64,000 nt of DNA from Sphaerospermopsis sp. SIO1G1 (GTDB taxonomy: Bacteria; Cyanobacteriota; Cyanobacteriia; Cyanobacteriales; Nostocaceae). The DNA lies in the NCBI GenBank assembly GCA_010672785.1, contig JAAHFX010000011.1, forward strand, positions 27,246 through 91,245, read 5' to 3'. Shown one piece after another: positions 42,971-51,826 of this stretch (its first letter is position 1; each line of letters begins with the position of its first letter). Below the pieces are notes generated by a model that had not been told where the DNA came from, searched no databases, and was given only the letters and a program-made list of their open reading frames with translations. The position numbers and the translations under genes are program-made.

Positions 42971-43685
42971 AAGAACCTCCCACAAAAGTGCCAATAGATT
43001 CTCCCATGACTGCACGGTGGATATTACCTCGCACCGTTAAGTTGAATACAAGAATGGGAATATTATTTTCTTTACATAGGGCAATTGCGGTACTATCCAT
43101 GACTCGCAAATCTTGAGCCAAAACATGGGCGTAGGTGAGAGTAGTAAAACGCTTGGCTTGAGGATTTTTGGCAGGATCTGCGTCGTAAACACCGTCTACT
43201 TTGGTGGCTTTGAAAATCACTTCTGCATCTATTTCTGCTGCTCTTAAAGCCGCAGTAGTATCTGTGGTAAAGAAAGGATTTCCTGAACCTGCACCAAAAA
43301 TCACCACCCGTCCTTTTTCTAAATGACGAATGGCGCGACGACGAATGTACGGTTCTGCCAACTCCTGCAACGCAATTGCTGTTTGAACACGGGTTTGGAT
43401 CCCTATTCTTTCCAGCGAATCTTGTAGTGTCATGGCGTTCATGACTGTAGCAATCATTCCTACGTAGTCGGCGGTTGCCCTATCCATTCCTAATGATGCT
43501 GCTTTAACGCCTCTAAAAATATTGCCGCCGCCAACAACTACAGCGACTTGAACGCCTGTGGCTACTACCTCTGCCAACTCTTCGGCTATTCCCTTGACTA
43601 CTTCTGGATCAATGCCATAGCCCATGTTGCCCATCAAGGCCTCACCGCTCAGTTTAAGTAAAACCCGTCGGTAATTCGTTCCCAT
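42957..43685 (-). CDS. pyrH: UMP kinase
   Basis: The 242-residue protein phosphorylates UMP to UDP as a hexamer. It has RRVLLKLSGEALMG, VVGGGNIFRG, GAGSGNPFFTTDTTAALRAAE and KATKVDGVYDADPAKNP, the amino-acid-kinase-fold motifs of bacterial PyrH. The open frame extends 13 codons further upstream (43724), but the ATG at 43685 gives the standard MGTNYRRVLLKLSG start. It overlaps frr by 14 bp, so both are made from one transcript with coupled translation. Confidence 0.96.
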   Translation of the reverse strand: MGTNYRRVLLKLSGEALMGNMGYGIDPEVVKGIAEELAEVVATGVQVAVVVGGGNIFRGVKAASLGMDRATADYVGMIATVMNAMTLQDSLERIGIQTRVQTAIALQELAEPYIRRRAIRHLEKGRVVIFGAGSGNPFFTTDTTAALRAAEIDAEVIFKATKVDGVYDADPAKNPQAKRFTTLTYAHVLAQDLRVMDSTAIALCKENNIPILVFNLTVRGNIHRAVMGESIGTFVGGSCEIR

Positions 43686-43767
43686 GAAGTTACGCTTTAT
43701 CAAATAAGTTGCAATTGCCTCCAATTTAAGATAGCAGCACAGCGACCATCTGTGTCTATCTTCAGGT

Positions 43768-44334
43768 TTATTTCCGCCATATTAATGGTGTTCCTACCTG
43801 TGGAGTTTGATTTGGTTGGATTTCTTGATTCAAAAATAAACTGGTGATCGCGTTTTTTAAGTAATCATTTCCTGTTGCTGATGAATCATCGGGATGATCA
43901 TCAATTTGCCCCTTGTACCTCAAAATTCCATCACCATCAATTAAAAATGCGGTAACTGTGGTGGTAGCTCCAAGGCTATGAGTGACATCTTGTGTTGTGT
44001 CCCAAAGGTAAGGAAATGTCAATTGATGGCGATCGCTAAACTTTTTCATATTCTCAAAATTTAAACCAGAACGACTGTCTTGATCTGGTTGATCTGGATA
44101 ACTATTTAAACCTATGAGTGTGAAACCATTTTTAGCAAATTCTGCTTGGATTTTTTTAAGTCGTTCTGTATATTTCTCAACACATGGGCATTGATTGTAC
44201 ATGGAAATCACGCAAACTGACCGCAAATTATCTAAATAACGGCTGAGATGGTGTACACGTTCATCAATTCCTGGTAATTCAAAATCTGGGGCATAACTAC
44301 CTATGGGAGTATTCATTGTTTCTAGTATGTTCAT
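43768..44334 (-). CDS. Thioredoxin-fold redoxin (AhpC/TSA-like, CPC active site)
   Basis: The protein of about 188 residues has the redoxin order of parts: APDFELPGIDERVHHLSRYL, then VCVISMYNQCPCVEKYTERL with two cysteines spaced C-x-C rather than C-x-x-C, and the cis-Pro region TVTAFLIDGDGILRYKGQIDDHPDD. It belongs to the thioredoxin-like peroxiredoxin-type family that is common in cyanobacteria. The start at 44334 (MNILETMNTPIGSYAPDF) is chosen over an upstream one because it has AGGA 9 bp before it. Its substrate is unknown. It is upstream of pyrH with 82 bp between them. Confidence 0.85.
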   Translation of the reverse strand: MNILETMNTPIGSYAPDFELPGIDERVHHLSRYLDNLRSVCVISMYNQCPCVEKYTERLKKIQAEFAKNGFTLIGLNSYPDQPDQDSRSGLNFENMKKFSDRHQLTFPYLWDTTQDVTHSLGATTTVTAFLIDGDGILRYKGQIDDHPDDSSATGNDYLKNAITSLFLNQEIQPNQTPQVGTPLIWRK

Positions 44335-44752
44335 ATTTTCTTGTCCTAAAGGAACTATGCACAAAAATTTCTGGGGTTAGCACCTGTTTCTCAGTATAAA
44401 CCCATGCCTAAGTATTTAGTTAGTATTTAATTTTATTCTACATTTAGAATTATTATTTTTATATGTAGCTCAAATATATGTGCTGCAATGCTTACGGTAT
44501 AGAGAATTATCAACATTATGGTGTTAACATTATTACTCATTTCACACAAATACTTCCTGTCTCAACTTACATATTATTTTTCTACAATATTTCCAACTCT
44601 TGAGATTGTTCCCTGTTAAGAGTTCCCTGTTCCCTAGTCTCCACAAATAACTTTTTCAGCCAGCTCTACTGAGAATGAAAAAATAGAGCTATTGATCAGA
44701 TAACTTAATTTTCTATACTTCAATCAGACTCAGTTTCTCACACTTTAAACAC
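44335..44752. other. Divergent intergenic region with a decayed repeat element
   Basis: About 418 bp between the divergent redoxin and alpha/beta hydrolase genes. At 44607-44670 it has GTTCCCTG runs and CTCCACAAATAACTTTTTCAGC, which match one end of the element at 32816 in reverse orientation. The rest is AT-rich and must carry both promoters. Confidence 0.55.
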
Positions 44753-45661
44753 ATGACAGATTTAACAAAAACACCTACATCACCTCAAACTTGGATATGG
44801 CAAGGTTTTCCTACCTGTTACCAAACCCAAGGAGAAAAAGGCCCAGCAGTAGTTTTAGTACATGGCTTTGGTGCTTCATGGCAGCACTGGCGTAAAAACA
44901 TACCAGTTTTAGCAGAAAATTTTCGTGTTTATGCAATAGACTTAATTGGTTTTGGTGCATCTGCAAAACCGCAACCAGGAGAAGATATAGAATACACCTT
45001 AGAAACTTGGGGACAGCAAGTTGCTGATTTTTGTCAGCAAGTGGTGAAAGAACCTGCATTTTTAGTAGGTAATTCCATTGGCTGTATCGTTGTTTTACAA
45101 GCTGCTATTATTGCCCCAGAGATAGCCTTGGGTACTGCCTTAATTAACTGTTCCTTGCGATTATTACATGATCGTAAACGCTTAACATTACCTTGGACTA
45201 AACGAGTTGGTGCGCCAATCTTACAAAAAATCTTATCAATTAAACCAGTAGGCAATTTCTTTTTTAGTCAACTAGCTAAACCAAAAACAGTCAAAAAAAT
45301 TCTCTTACAAGCTTATGCTAATCCAGAAGCAGTTACAGATGAATTAGTAGAAATTTTAATGAAACCAGCTAATGATTCTGGCGCGGCGGCTGTGTTTCTC
45401 GCTTTTACTTCCTATTCTAGTGGCCCATTACCAGAAGAACTTCTACCTGTTTTATCCTGTCCAGCAATTATTTTATGGGGAACGGCTGATCCTTGGGAAC
45501 CAATTAATTTAGGTCAAGAGTTAGCCAATTTTCCTCAAGTGCAAAAATTTATTCCTTTGGAAGGAGTAGGACATTGTCCCCAGGATGAAGCTCCGGACTT
45601 AGTAAATCCAATTTTACAAGATTGGATGAATGGACTAAGAACAGTGAACAGTGAACAGTGA
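44753..45661 (+). CDS. Alpha/beta hydrolase fold protein
   Basis: The 302-residue protein has the oxyanion HGFG (37-40), FRVYAIDLIGFGASAKP, the nucleophile elbow VGNSIG with S108, an acid in ILWGTADPWEP and the His in GVGHCPQDEAP. It matches cyanobacterial and plastid hydrolases of the haloalkane-dehalogenase/epoxide-hydrolase-like group. Substrate unknown. The last eight residues (RTVNSEQ and the stop) are written by the first AACAGTG heptamers of the following tract, so the natural C-terminus was probably lost or replaced when the repeats arrived. Confidence 0.88.
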   Translation: MTDLTKTPTSPQTWIWQGFPTCYQTQGEKGPAVVLVHGFGASWQHWRKNIPVLAENFRVYAIDLIGFGASAKPQPGEDIEYTLETWGQQVADFCQQVVKEPAFLVGNSIGCIVVLQAAIIAPEIALGTALINCSLRLLHDRKRLTLPWTKRVGAPILQKILSIKPVGNFFFSQLAKPKTVKKILLQAYANPEAVTDELVEILMKPANDSGAAAVFLAFTSYSSGPLPEELLPVLSCPAIILWGTADPWEPINLGQELANFPQVQKFIPLEGVGHCPQDEAPDLVNPILQDWMNGLRTVNSEQ

Positions 45662-45815
45662 ACAGTGAACAGTAAACAGTGAACAGTAAACAGTAAACAG
45701 TAAACAGTAAACAGTAAACAGCTATAGCTGAAAACTGAAAACTGAAAACTGATAACTGAAAACTGATAACTGATAACTGATAACTGATAACTGATAACTG
45801 AAAACTGATAACTGA
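45641..45815. repeat. Heptamer repeat tract (AACAGTG/AACAGTA then ACTGAAA/ACTGATA)
   Basis: About 24 seven-base units. The tract starts inside the last codons of the hydrolase gene. Next to it (45829-45870) are TTTCAAATCGCCTAAAATCC segments shared with the elements at 32816 and 58563. Confidence 0.93.
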
Positions 45816-45908
45816 ATATATCTTGCACTTTTTTAATTTCAAATCGCCTAAAATCCTTTACAGATATTGAAACTGTTCCCTGAACCCTATTCCCTATTCC
45901 TTGTAAAA

Positions 45909-45946
45909 CAAAATCCCCGACTTCTGATAGAAACCAGGGATTTTTT
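45909..45946 (+). terminator. Probable terminator between convergent genes
   Basis: AAATCCC (45911-45917) pairs with GGGATTT (45937-45943), giving a 7-bp stem, a 19-base loop with internal pairing potential, and a run of T. It can serve the hydrolase side on this strand and, less well, the convergent PIN-TRAM gene. Confidence 0.65.
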
Positions 45947-45973
45947 AATTAACTATTCTTCCTAGCATTTCCC

Positions 45974-47050
45974 TCACGCTAATGCAGAAGCTTGAGGTTT
46001 CGCAAAAATCATTCTTCCGGCAGAGGTTTGTAAAGCACTGGTGACAATTACCCTTAATTCACCACCAACATAACTTCTTCCTTCTTCCACAACTACCATT
46101 GTGCCATCATCTAAATAACCAATTCCTTGGCTAGGTTCTTTACCTTCTTTGAGAATTTTTAAATCTAAGTTATCTCCAGGTAAATAACTAGGACGGACTG
46201 CATTTACTAAGTCATTGACATTCAAAACTGGAACTTTTTGTACACTAGCTACTTTGGATAAGTTATAGTCATTGGTTAATAATGTACCGTTGATTTCTTG
46301 GGCAAATTTTACCAATTTTGCATCCACTGTATTAATATCTTCATAGTCTACGGGATTGATCAAAATTCTCTCTGAGTAAGTTTCTCGAATACGATTGAGA
46401 ATATCTAAACCTCTTCTTCCTCTCACCCGTTTTTGATCTTTACTGGCATCTGCAACTTGTTGCAATTCCTGTAAAATAAATTGTGGTACAAGTATTAAAC
46501 CTTCTAAAAATCCTGTTTCTAGAAGTGCTTCAATTCTGCCATCTATGATGCAACTGGTGTCTAAAACTTTTGTATTTGCAGGTTTAAGAGTTCCTTCTGC
46601 TACTAGGGTTTCTACGGTGTTGGGATTAATTAACCTTAGTAACCCTCTACCATGTGTATCGGCTAAATTCATGCCAGTAACAGCTAGAATAATACTCCCA
46701 ACAACTGCTACTAAAGGTTTAATAAATCCGAAATCTGCGGGTATGGGTAACAAAAATAACGGGGCTAGCATCAAATTAGCTAGTAATAGCCCAATTACTA
46801 AGCCGATGGCACGGGTTAAAATTACCTCTAAGGGCATTTCTTTAACCTGGGTTTCTAAGCGTCGGTAGGTGGTTTGGAAACTTAAACCAATTGCTCCACC
46901 GATGATGGCAGTAAAGACAGCAACTACTAGGCGTAGAGCATCTAGGTTAGTAACACCATTTAGAGTACCGGATGGTAGCAATTCTATACTATAGTAACCA
47001 ATTCCCGATGCTGCCAAAATAAAAGAGAGAATGATAATGAAATCAAGCAT
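45974..47050 (-). CDS. Membrane-anchored PIN-TRAM domain protein (YacL-like)
   Basis: The 358-residue protein has about four N-terminal membrane helices (1-135), then a PIN nuclease-like domain with the acidic residues in VLDTSCIIDGRIEALLETGF, LQQVADASKD and LLTNDYNL, and a C-terminal TRAM domain (about 285-350) with IGYLDDGTMVVVEEGR. This three-part order is the family of Bacillus YacL and a widespread cyanobacterial protein, likely a membrane-bound RNase or RNA-binding protein. Its target is unknown. It is a single-gene unit. Confidence 0.9.
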   Translation of the reverse strand: MLDFIIILSFILAASGIGYYSIELLPSGTLNGVTNLDALRLVVAVFTAIIGGAIGLSFQTTYRRLETQVKEMPLEVILTRAIGLVIGLLLANLMLAPLFLLPIPADFGFIKPLVAVVGSIILAVTGMNLADTHGRGLLRLINPNTVETLVAEGTLKPANTKVLDTSCIIDGRIEALLETGFLEGLILVPQFILQELQQVADASKDQKRVRGRRGLDILNRIRETYSERILINPVDYEDINTVDAKLVKFAQEINGTLLTNDYNLSKVASVQKVPVLNVNDLVNAVRPSYLPGDNLDLKILKEGKEPSQGIGYLDDGTMVVVEEGRSYVGGELRVIVTSALQTSAGRMIFAKPQASALA

Positions 47051-47301
47051 GATTATCTATTTTTCCAATAACTGTGTTTACACGGTTAAGCAAGGTGTTC
47101 TTTATATCAATTGTGATATTGATTTTTAAATTTTCACTTACTTTCGTGGTTTTAGCAGCTAAGACAATGTATGCGAACATTATAACCAAAGAGTTTTCGC
47201 TGCAAAATTATTCTGATTTTTGTTATCAAAATATAAAAAGTTGTAAACAATTTACTAATTTTCATTACTGTTAATTTGCTAATTATTAAGTTTTATTTTT
47301 T

Positions 47302-48492
47302 TTGATGATGAAGAGTTCCTCAAATATGACTGTGCAAATACCTACTGCTGCTTATGTACATATTCCCTTTTGTCGGCGACGTTGTTTTTATTGTGATTTT
47401 CCCGTATTTGTGGTAGGCGATCGCTCACGGGGAGAAAGTTCTGGCACAATTTGTCAATATGTGGATGCAGTTTGTCAAGAAATCAAAACTTCTCCAACTT
47501 TTAATCAACCTCTCAAAACAATTTTTTTTGGTGGTGGTACACCTTCGTTGTTATCTACAACCCAGTTACAAAGGATTTTAACAGCTTTAGATCAGCGTTT
47601 TGGGATTGCTGGATGTGCAGAAATTTCTATGGAAATAGATCCAGGTACATTTGATTTAGCACATATTGCTGGTTATCGCAGTGCAGGAGTAAACCGGGTA
47701 AGTTTAGGAGTGCAATCTTTTGAAGCAGAATTGTTAAAAATTGCCGGGCGATCGCACTCCGTTGATGATATTTTTGCAGCTGTTGATTTAGTTAACCAAG
47801 TGCAGATACCCGAATTTAGCATAGACTTAATTTCCGGCTTGCCAAATCAATCTTTGGATCAATGGCAAAATTCCCTCACCCAAGCTGTAGAAATTTCCCC
47901 CAATCATATTTCTATTTATGATTTAACCATTGAACCAGGTACAGTTTTTGGGCGTTATTATCAGCCAGGAAATCAACCTTTGCCAACGGATGAAACTACT
48001 GTAAAAATGTATAAATTAGGGCAAAGTATTTTAACCAGTTCAGGTTATGAACATTATGAAATTTCCAACTATGCAAAACCTAAACATCAATGTCAACATA
48101 ATTTAGTTTATTGGCACAATCTTTCCTATTATGGTTTTGGTATGGGTGCAGCTAGTTATTTACAAGATCAGCGCTTTACCCGTCCTCGTAAAACAAAAGA
48201 ATATTTTCAATGGTTAGAAAATGGGGCAATTATTGATTGTGAAATTACAACTTTAGAAGAACAATTATTGGAAACTTTGATGTTGGGTTTACGGTTAGCT
48301 GAGGGTTTGAATTTACAAGATTTAGCAGATAGATTTGGTAAAGAAAAAGTTAGCGAAATTCAACAACATCTACAGCGATATTTACAACAGGGGTGGGTGA
48401 AAATTATTGGTGATCAATTACGCTTAACAGATCCAGATGGGTTCTTATTTTCTAACGTTGTTTTAGCTGATTTATTTGATAAAATGGGATAA
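47302..48492 (+). CDS. hemW: Radical SAM haem chaperone HemW-like protein
   Basis: The 396-residue protein has the radical-SAM cluster motif HIPFCRRRCFYCDF (C24, C28, C31), followed by IFFGGGTPSLL, MEIDPGTFD, GVNRVSLGVQSF and YEISNYAKP, as in the HemN-like family. The order CxxxCxxC without the extra fourth Cys of true HemN points to HemW, which inserts haem into proteins and is not the coproporphyrinogen dehydrogenase. The start may be the first ATG (47302) or the ATG nine codons later; the latter also fits. It lies between the PIN-TRAM gene (divergent) and a VapBC-like pair. Confidence 0.9.
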   Translation: MMMKSSSNMTVQIPTAAYVHIPFCRRRCFYCDFPVFVVGDRSRGESSGTICQYVDAVCQEIKTSPTFNQPLKTIFFGGGTPSLLSTTQLQRILTALDQRFGIAGCAEISMEIDPGTFDLAHIAGYRSAGVNRVSLGVQSFEAELLKIAGRSHSVDDIFAAVDLVNQVQIPEFSIDLISGLPNQSLDQWQNSLTQAVEISPNHISIYDLTIEPGTVFGRYYQPGNQPLPTDETTVKMYKLGQSILTSSGYEHYEISNYAKPKHQCQHNLVYWHNLSYYGFGMGAASYLQDQRFTRPRKTKEYFQWLENGAIIDCEITTLEEQLLETLMLGLRLAEGLNLQDLADRFGKEKVSEIQQHLQRYLQQGWVKIIGDQLRLTDPDGFLFSNVVLADLFDKMG

Positions 48493-48530
48493 TAGCTGAT
48501 GTTTAAAAGTTAAAATCAAGGAAAAATACC

Positions 48531-48791
48531 ATGTCTAAAAAATTAAGTGAAGCAATGAAAATAGCCAATGATCTCGCCCCAGATGAACAATTAACTTTAA
48601 TCTCACATCTATTACAAAGAATTAGCCTTTGTGAGATTACACCTCAATCAAAATATAATATTACAGAACTGGAAGGAATTGCACCAAATTTATTAGGAGG
48701 GATGGATGCTCAAGAATACATTACAAAAATGAGAAACGGAGAGTTTCCAGATTTAGAAATTCAGGAAACTAAAACAAGGAAACCGGCATGA
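48531..48791 (+). CDS. Small acidic antitoxin-like protein
   Basis: The 86-residue protein (MSKKLSEAMKIANDLAPDEQLTLISHL) has a helical N-terminus and a C-terminal acidic/basic tail. It is directly upstream of a PIN-domain gene, whose ATG overlaps its stop (ATGA), the usual arrangement of antitoxin and VapC toxin. It does not show a clear AbrB or RHH motif, so the antitoxin call rests on the context. Confidence 0.7.
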   Translation: MSKKLSEAMKIANDLAPDEQLTLISHLLQRISLCEITPQSKYNITELEGIAPNLLGGMDAQEYITKMRNGEFPDLEIQETKTRKPA

Positions 48792-49237
48792 ATATTTCAG
48801 AAAGTTTACAGGGTGTAACACGGATATTTTTGGATACAGCACCAATTATTTATTTTGTAGAAGCCAATCTTCAATACCTAGAAAGTGTAAGATATATATT
48901 TAATCAAGTGGAAAATGGTGATCTAATAGGTGTTACTTCATCAGTTACTTTAGCAGAATGTTTGGTTTATCCCTATCGTTTAGGACAAATTAAATTAGCA
49001 GAAAAATTTATCAACACAATTCTCTATAGTAACCACATGATTTTTACTACAAATAATCACCCTAATATAGCTATAAATGCTGCTAAAATTAGAGCTAGAT
49101 ATAATTTACAATTACCCGATGCTTTTCAAATTTCCTTTGCTATAAATACAGAATGTGAAGCATTTATTACAAATGATTTAACATTTAAACGAATTACAGA
49201 ATTGCGTATTTTAGTGTTAAATGATTTTCAAAATTAA
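48788..49237 (+). CDS. PIN-domain protein, VapC-like ribonuclease toxin
   Basis: The 149-residue protein is a complete PIN domain: the first acid in IFLDTAPIIYFVEAN, the second in LAECLVYP, the third and fourth in LPDAFQISFAINTECEAFITNDL. PIN toxins of VapBC pairs cleave tRNA or rRNA in the cytosol. Its start overlaps the preceding antitoxin-like gene by 4 bp. A MITE-like element follows 22 bp after its stop. Confidence 0.85.
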   Translation: MNISESLQGVTRIFLDTAPIIYFVEANLQYLESVRYIFNQVENGDLIGVTSSVTLAECLVYPYRLGQIKLAEKFINTILYSNHMIFTTNNHPNIAINAAKIRARYNLQLPDAFQISFAINTECEAFITNDLTFKRITELRILVLNDFQN

Positions 49238-49259
49238 ATACCCTTGATGAGATTAATAT

Positions 49260-49350
49260 AGGAATTAAGCATTTTAACGAAAAGTTAGGGTTGGAGATTA
49301 CTTCCTTACGTCGCAATGACAGTATTGGAAGTAGGTTTTGCATAAGTCCT
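49260..49350. mobile_element. MITE-like element, decayed ends, second subfamily
   Basis: A 91-bp unit with AGGAATTAAGCA and TGCATAAGTCCT ends, each with a few changes from AGGACTTACGCA. The inside closely matches 38936-39026 (GGAGATTACTTCCTTACG, TCGCAATGACAGTATTGGA). Confidence 0.8.
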
Positions 49351-49476
49351 GTAATAGCTAAACTTACAAAAATTAACATAAATTTTCCCGACATTTCCGA
49401 AAAACCTACCAGTCATCATGTAGTACAAACAAAATGTAGTTTGCACAAGTAAACAAAAGCTATAGGGAGTAAGAAT

Positions 49477-50052
49477 ATGAAGGGTGAATTTTTCTATAAA
49501 TTAATACTAGCAAACTCGAATAGAGATCATAATGATGGTTTTATTATCCTTGAAATAATTGCAGTTTTGATTGTAATTGGGATTTTATCTGTGATGGCCC
49601 TATCATCTCTTTTAACTACTACGACTACTAGTTGTGGTATTGGGAGTGAAGATGAAGGAAACCTTTATACAGGTTCAATCAACCGCGCACAACAATCATA
49701 TTTAATAGAGAATGGTGGTAAATTTTCTAACTCGATCAAGAAATTAGAAATTGGTATTCCAAAAGAAACTGAAATCTATAGCTATTCTCTCCAAACTACC
49801 GATAATTCTGCTTTTCATTATGGAATAGTTAAAAAAGATTATGTGAAAACTGATTCATTTGAAAAAGAACCTATCAACAGTTTTGTTGGTGCTGTATTTA
49901 AAATTCCTAATCCCGAAAAATCAGAAGCATTGGAATTTACAACTGTAACAATTTTATGTATCAATGATAAACCTGGTGCTACTATTCCCAATAAACCTAT
50001 TTTAAATAATGGTGTTCCTAGTTGTGGTTTGGGAACTACAGAGATGAAATAA
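49477..50052 (+). CDS. Type IV pilin-like (prepilin) protein
   Basis: The 191-residue protein has a prepilin signal: G21 before FIILEIIAVLIVIGILSVM, with E26 at the +5 position, and a hydrophobic helix. The remaining C-terminal globular part (about 130 residues with paired cysteines, such as SCG near residue 53 and CIND and SCGLG near the end) resembles cyanobacterial pseudopilins. It is expected to be cleaved by the prepilin peptidase and assembled into a type IV pilus-like or secretion structure. No other pilus gene is near, so it may be a minor pilin. Confidence 0.85.
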   Translation: MKGEFFYKLILANSNRDHNDGFIILEIIAVLIVIGILSVMALSSLLTTTTTSCGIGSEDEGNLYTGSINRAQQSYLIENGGKFSNSIKKLEIGIPKETEIYSYSLQTTDNSAFHYGIVKKDYVKTDSFEKEPINSFVGAVFKIPNPEKSEALEFTTVTILCINDKPGATIPNKPILNNGVPSCGLGTTEMK

Positions 50053-50139
50053 TATAGCAGGATTCAGTAGTCAGTAGTCAGAAGTAGAACTTTCTTGGTG
50101 TCTAGGTTTTCATTTTCCTTTACCTCTGTAAATAATCTC

Positions 50140-50649
50140 ATGTTTAAACATAAATTTCTCATCAGAATATTAATTTGGTTATTTATCTGTAGTGGTATGA
50201 TCACGGCATTAATAATATATAATCCTGCTCTGTTGAAACCATTAATTCAAGCAGGAATACCATTAACTAACTTTTCCCATATACCTATAATTGGTAATAC
50301 TATTCGTGCTGCAAATACACCACAAATTACCGTCCAGGAATTAAAAAAAATAATAGATACTCAAAACCAAAACTTTCTATTAGTGGATGTGCGGAGTTTG
50401 GTAGAATATGAAAATACTCACATTCCTGGAGCAATATTCATTCCACTTACAGACATTGAGGATGGTAAAGGAATTACCAAAATTAAGTCAATCATATCCA
50501 ATAAGAAGTTAATTACCTATTGTTCTGTGGGTATAAGGTCTAATAAAGCTTTAGAACTCCTCAAAAATGCGGGAGTTACAGGCACAAATGTTCAAGGTGG
50601 AATTAATCAATGGCGGGAAAAAATTGATCCTACCATGCCAAAATTGTAA
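50140..50649 (+). CDS. Rhodanese-domain protein with N-terminal membrane anchor
   Basis: The product of about 169 residues begins MFKHKFLIRILIWLFICSG with a transmembrane segment, then a rhodanese domain (about residues 60-165) with LLVDVRSLVEYENTHIPGAIFIPL and the active-site loop ITYCSVGIRSNKA, with the catalytic Cys present. It probably transfers sulfane sulfur or senses persulfide at the membrane. The open frame starts earlier with TTG at 50095 but the ATG at 50140 is chosen because it begins the membrane segment. It is followed by the desaturase-like gene after 19 bp. Confidence 0.85.
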   Translation: MFKHKFLIRILIWLFICSGMITALIIYNPALLKPLIQAGIPLTNFSHIPIIGNTIRAANTPQITVQELKKIIDTQNQNFLLVDVRSLVEYENTHIPGAIFIPLTDIEDGKGITKIKSIISNKKLITYCSVGIRSNKALELLKNAGVTGTNVQGGINQWREKIDPTMPKL

Positions 50650-50668
50650 TCAAGATATAGGGTGATTT

Positions 50669-51457
50669 ATGGAATACAAATCAGTTATTATTTTGCTGAG
50701 TATTACTGTATTTGGAATTTTAGAGACCGTTTTTCCTTTCTTTGCATATAAGAGACGGGTGAAAATATTTGCTAATAATTTTATTTTAGGTTTAATCAAT
50801 TATGCGTTGGTGAATTTAACTATCATCTGGTTATTAAGATGGATCTGGCAACAACAGTCATGGTTGGGATATTTAGGATATTTAAAAACTAGCTATTTAA
50901 ACAACCTAAATTTCTCTTGGTTAACTTTGATATTATCTTTTTTAGTTCTTGATTTATATATGTATGCTTGGCATCGGTTAGTACATAGTTGGAAATTTGG
51001 TTGGCGTTTCCATTTGGTACATCATAGCGAGATGTGGATGAATATATCAACAGCTTATCGGTTTCATCCTTTGGAAGTAATAATTTCTAATTTACCAAAA
51101 TTTACTTTAATTTATCTTTTGGGAATATCTCCTTTAGATTTATTATTTTATGAATTAGTCTTTGCTATTTCTTTGGTTTTTCACCATAGTAATTTGGCTT
51201 TACCTTTAAAATTAGATCAATTTTTAAGTTATTTCCTAGTAACACCAAATTATCACCGAGCGCATCATTCACAAACTCGGAAAGTCGCTAATAATAATTA
51301 TGCTAGTATTTTAACTATTTGGGATTTGATATTTAAGTCCCGTTATTATCCAGAATTACCAGAAAAAATTAAATTAGGATTAGCTAAGAGTAATCAAGAA
51401 TTACTGTTAATGGATTTAATCAAGATACCATTTTGGCATCAAAAAATAAATTCTTAA
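50669..51457 (+). CDS. Fatty acid hydroxylase / sterol desaturase family protein
   Basis: The 262-residue membrane protein has three to five hydrophobic helices and the His clusters of the di-iron family: AWHRLVHSWKFGWRFHLVHH, AYRFHP, FHHSNLALP and NYHRAHHSQ. These enzymes hydroxylate or desaturate lipids. It lies 19 bp after the rhodanese gene, so they are likely co-transcribed, which may point to a shared membrane-lipid or redox context. Substrate unknown. Confidence 0.88.
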   Translation: MEYKSVIILLSITVFGILETVFPFFAYKRRVKIFANNFILGLINYALVNLTIIWLLRWIWQQQSWLGYLGYLKTSYLNNLNFSWLTLILSFLVLDLYMYAWHRLVHSWKFGWRFHLVHHSEMWMNISTAYRFHPLEVIISNLPKFTLIYLLGISPLDLLFYELVFAISLVFHHSNLALPLKLDQFLSYFLVTPNYHRAHHSQTRKVANNNYASILTIWDLIFKSRYYPELPEKIKLGLAKSNQELLLMDLIKIPFWHQKINS

Positions 51458-51826
51458 AAGTTGTAATTATTCTCAGAAGTAGATATTGTAATTCTCCTTA
51501 ACAGAGATTATAAGCTGTTGTGTATTTAATTTTGTCTGTTCCCTCAACTCCACAGATCACTTTTTCAGCAAACCCTACATACATACTCAGTAGTTTTGAC
51601 CAGCAAAAATATAAAAAAGATATATATTTATTAGAGTTGACAACTGATATCATTTGTAGATAATAAATGAGAACTCAGGTATTTGTGTAAGAGTCGGAGA
51701 CTATTCTGCTTCGTTAACGTAAGTGTTGAAAAGAACACGACATCGCTTGTATGATTCAACCATAGTTTATTAAGTAGTAGTCTACCTAAATCTGCAAAAA
51801 CTAAGTAAAAAGTAATAAATATAAAA
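51458..51826. other. Intergenic region upstream of the Hsp70-like gene
   Basis: This 369-bp stretch carries an element end at 51540-51577 (TTCAGCAAACCCTA preceded by CTCCACAGATCAC, shared with 32816) and a likely promoter at 51637-51664. I see no CIRCE operator (TTAGCACTC-N9-GAGTGCTAA), so HrcA control of the Hsp70-like gene is not supported. Nothing else is recognised. Confidence 0.6.
51637..51664 (+). promoter_or_regulatory. Probable sigma70-type promoter of the Hsp70-like gene cluster
   Basis: TTGACA (51637-51642), a 16-bp spacer, GATAAT (51659-51664). It would give a leader of about 155 nt before the start codon at 51827. The match to the consensus is five or six of six at both boxes. 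Confidence 0.55.

Noticed and set aside
47074..47274. 66-codon frame upstream of hemW
   Set aside because: AT-rich, GTG start, no recognisable product; a normal promoter region is more likely.
51458..51826. Searched for a CIRCE heat-shock operator before the Hsp70-like gene
   Set aside because: No TTAGCACTC-N9-GAGTGCTAA-like inverted repeat is present.
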